DNA from: Notolepis coatsorum
Lineage: Eukaryota; Chordata; Actinopteri; Aulopiformes; Paralepididae
Direction of reading: 5' to 3'
Length of the DNA: 64,000 bases
Assembly: GCA_963971535.1 (NCBI GenBank)
Contig: OZ020593.1
Coordinates: 18,582,783-18,646,782, forward strand
This document shows positions 62,770-64,000 of the stretch, in pieces. The first letter of the stretch is position 1; the number at the start of each line of letters is the position of its first letter. The notes under the pieces were generated by a model, which was not told the DNA's origin, did not search any database, and saw only the letters and a program-made list of their open reading frames with translations. The position numbers were made by a program, and so were the translations under genes.

Positions 62770-63395
62770 ATTTAAATCTTTCAAAAAATATTCTTATGTG
62801 CCCAGTTGCTATTGTATGTACATATGTGTTTTATTACACGTATATGTACATACATACCAACTATTTCGCCTGTTTTATTCTCCACCCATCGATCATCCAT
62901 AGCAACACTACTATCTTATACTCTAATGTATAGAGCAGTTGCTTATTGGAATAAAATACCCAGAAATATAACTATGATAAGGAACAAATGTATGTTTAAA
63001 AAAAAGTTAAAAATTGCGCTCATGAATAATGAGTTACATTTTGGCCATTGACTTTTGTAATTAGTATGGAAATATAAAGGTGATCGGTGACTTGAGAAAA
63101 GTTATGCTATAATATGAGTTCAAATCATATATATGATTTTGATCTGTTTTGTTCTTATGGACTGAATATGTAATTTGTATTTTATGGTTGAGAATTGTGA
63201 TATCTGACTTATGAATATTGAGTGAGCTTTGATTCACTCGTTTTGTTTGTTGTGATGTTTTCTTGCGAGTACTTCAATGTTTGTGGTTTTATATTAGTAT
63301 TTAACTTTTTATTTTTTGTGTATTTGAAATGTTTGGACCCCAGGAAGAGTAGTCTCACTTTCGTGTAGACTAATGGGGATCCACAATAAAACAAT
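62770..63395 (+). mobile_element. LINE 3' end related to 48833-49719
   Basis: The frame near 62880-63050 reads HRSSIATLLSYTLMYRAVAY, WNKIPRNITMIRNKCMFKKK, a CR1/L2-type C-terminus, and the tail reads GTAGACTAATGGGGATCCAC with AATAAAACAATAC. It lies in the mrps2 intron in antisense. Confidence 0.75.
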
Positions 63396-63484
63396 ACTAT
63401 AAATATCTTCCTTTTCAATTGCACAAAATTGAAATCTCTGTGTTGACATGCAAGTAAAAATGATTTCAACTTCAAGTTGCACAA

Positions 63485-63730
63485 TAGATTAGATTAAAAT
63501 GTATTGTCATTGTACAGCACAAGTACAGTACAACAAAAAGAAGTTTGGCATCCAACCAGAGTGCAAATGTAACAGTAAAGTGCAATAGTAATATACAATG
63601 TACAGGTGACGAAACTGGGTATAAAATATATAAAAGTACTAAATTAGAGTGTAGTGCTGCTAATCAGATGTATGTACAGAGTTGTAATATTAATATGCAC
63701 AGTGATACAGATATAAAGACACTATGGTAG
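63485..63730 (-). mobile_element. Rex1-type LINE 3' UTR
   Basis: TTAGATTAAAATGTATTGTC, GCACAAGTACAGTACAAC and CATCCAACCAGAGTGCAAAT match, in antisense, the Rex1 3' UTR. A shorter related piece is at 62297-62334. Confidence 0.65.
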
Positions 63731-63885
63731 TAAGTAAGTCATACTGGCCAGCAGTGTAACTAGTAAGAGTAGGTAAGAAATTACAAGGACAGATGGATTG
63801 CTTTTCCAAAGAAGACCTAACCCAAGTAGTGCTCACACGGACCAAATTAGCATTAGATGGGATTCTGTGACACCATTACACCAAC

Positions 63886-64000
63886 CTGTGTCGGCAGCCT
63901 TTTTTGTGGCCGAGATGCACTCTGGCATCGAAAAGGTCTTTCACAGAGAAGAGTTCTGACAAGTTGAAGAAGTCTGGCGTCTGAAGAGGCTGATTTATAA
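63886..64000 (-). CDS. mrps2: mitochondrial ribosomal protein S2, preceding exon (cut by window end)
   Basis: From the window edge the minus strand reads [20 protein letters not shown] and [18 protein letters not shown], ending AG|GTTGGTG at 63886/63885. [18 protein letters not shown] is the start of the conserved S2 domain in vertebrate MRPS2. The 1.6-kb intron to 62284 holds a Tc1-type MITE and LINE ends. Earlier exons (mitochondrial presequence) lie outside the window. Confidence 0.96.

Overview
The window looks like non-model teleost fish DNA. It is AT-rich, intron-bearing and almost wholly built from transposable elements typical of ray-finned fish: PIF/Harbinger, hAT, MULE-like and TTAA-flanked Kolobok-like DNA transposons, L2/Rex1-type LINEs, a Penelope-like element, many MITEs and minisatellites. 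The only host gene I recognise firmly is mrps2 (mitochondrial ribosomal protein S2), at the far right on the minus strand: the last coding exon (61747-62284) and the exon before it (63886 to the window end).

Layout. 2.2-19.0 kb: a stack of insertions. Exons of a MULE-type transposase gene (minus strand; 18.4-18.3, 18.0-17.7 and 2.45-2.2 kb) are split by a two-gene Harbinger element (2683-17631). That Harbinger carries a LINE (3958-8942) in its transposase intron; the LINE was hit by a second LINE (5345-7757) and a TAA-flanked MITE (7993-8331). The last transposase exon was hit by a 1.4-kb MULE-like element with a perfect 9-bp target duplication (9613-11045). The Myb-like gene was hit by LINE tails, one of which holds a second complete Harbinger (12581-17225). 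19.5-23.1 kb: Rex1-like LINE end, hAT-like exon, a repeat with a tRNA-Asp-like core, zinc-finger remnant and a 32-bp minisatellite. 23.3-28.7 kb: about 100 copies of a 33-bp minisatellite with two hAT elements inside. 29.9-35.2 kb: a Kolobok-like element with a THAP gene and a convergent gene whose product resembles the P2X7 C-terminal cysteine-rich domain; it contains an L2, a hAT and LINE pieces. 35.2-48 kb: second tRNA-Asp-like repeat, hAT-like exons, a 2.35-kb palindrome, a Penelope-like fragment, LINE tails and foldbacks. 48-57.5 kb: LINE ends, minisatellites, a fourfold repeated exon-like unit containing a solo LTR and a Kolobok MITE, and a TATA promoter with a short first exon reading leftward. 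57.5-64 kb: more LINEs, then mrps2.

One LINE family (here LINE-A, tail of CAAT repeats, 3' UTR with C-tracts) recurs at least twelve times and even supplies the mrps2 stop codon. The most interesting items are the two-gene Kolobok-like element, the nested stack, the 33-bp minisatellite, the large palindrome and the repeated exon-like unit. Everything was read by eye from sequence and translations; family names rest on remembered motifs, and no database search was made.
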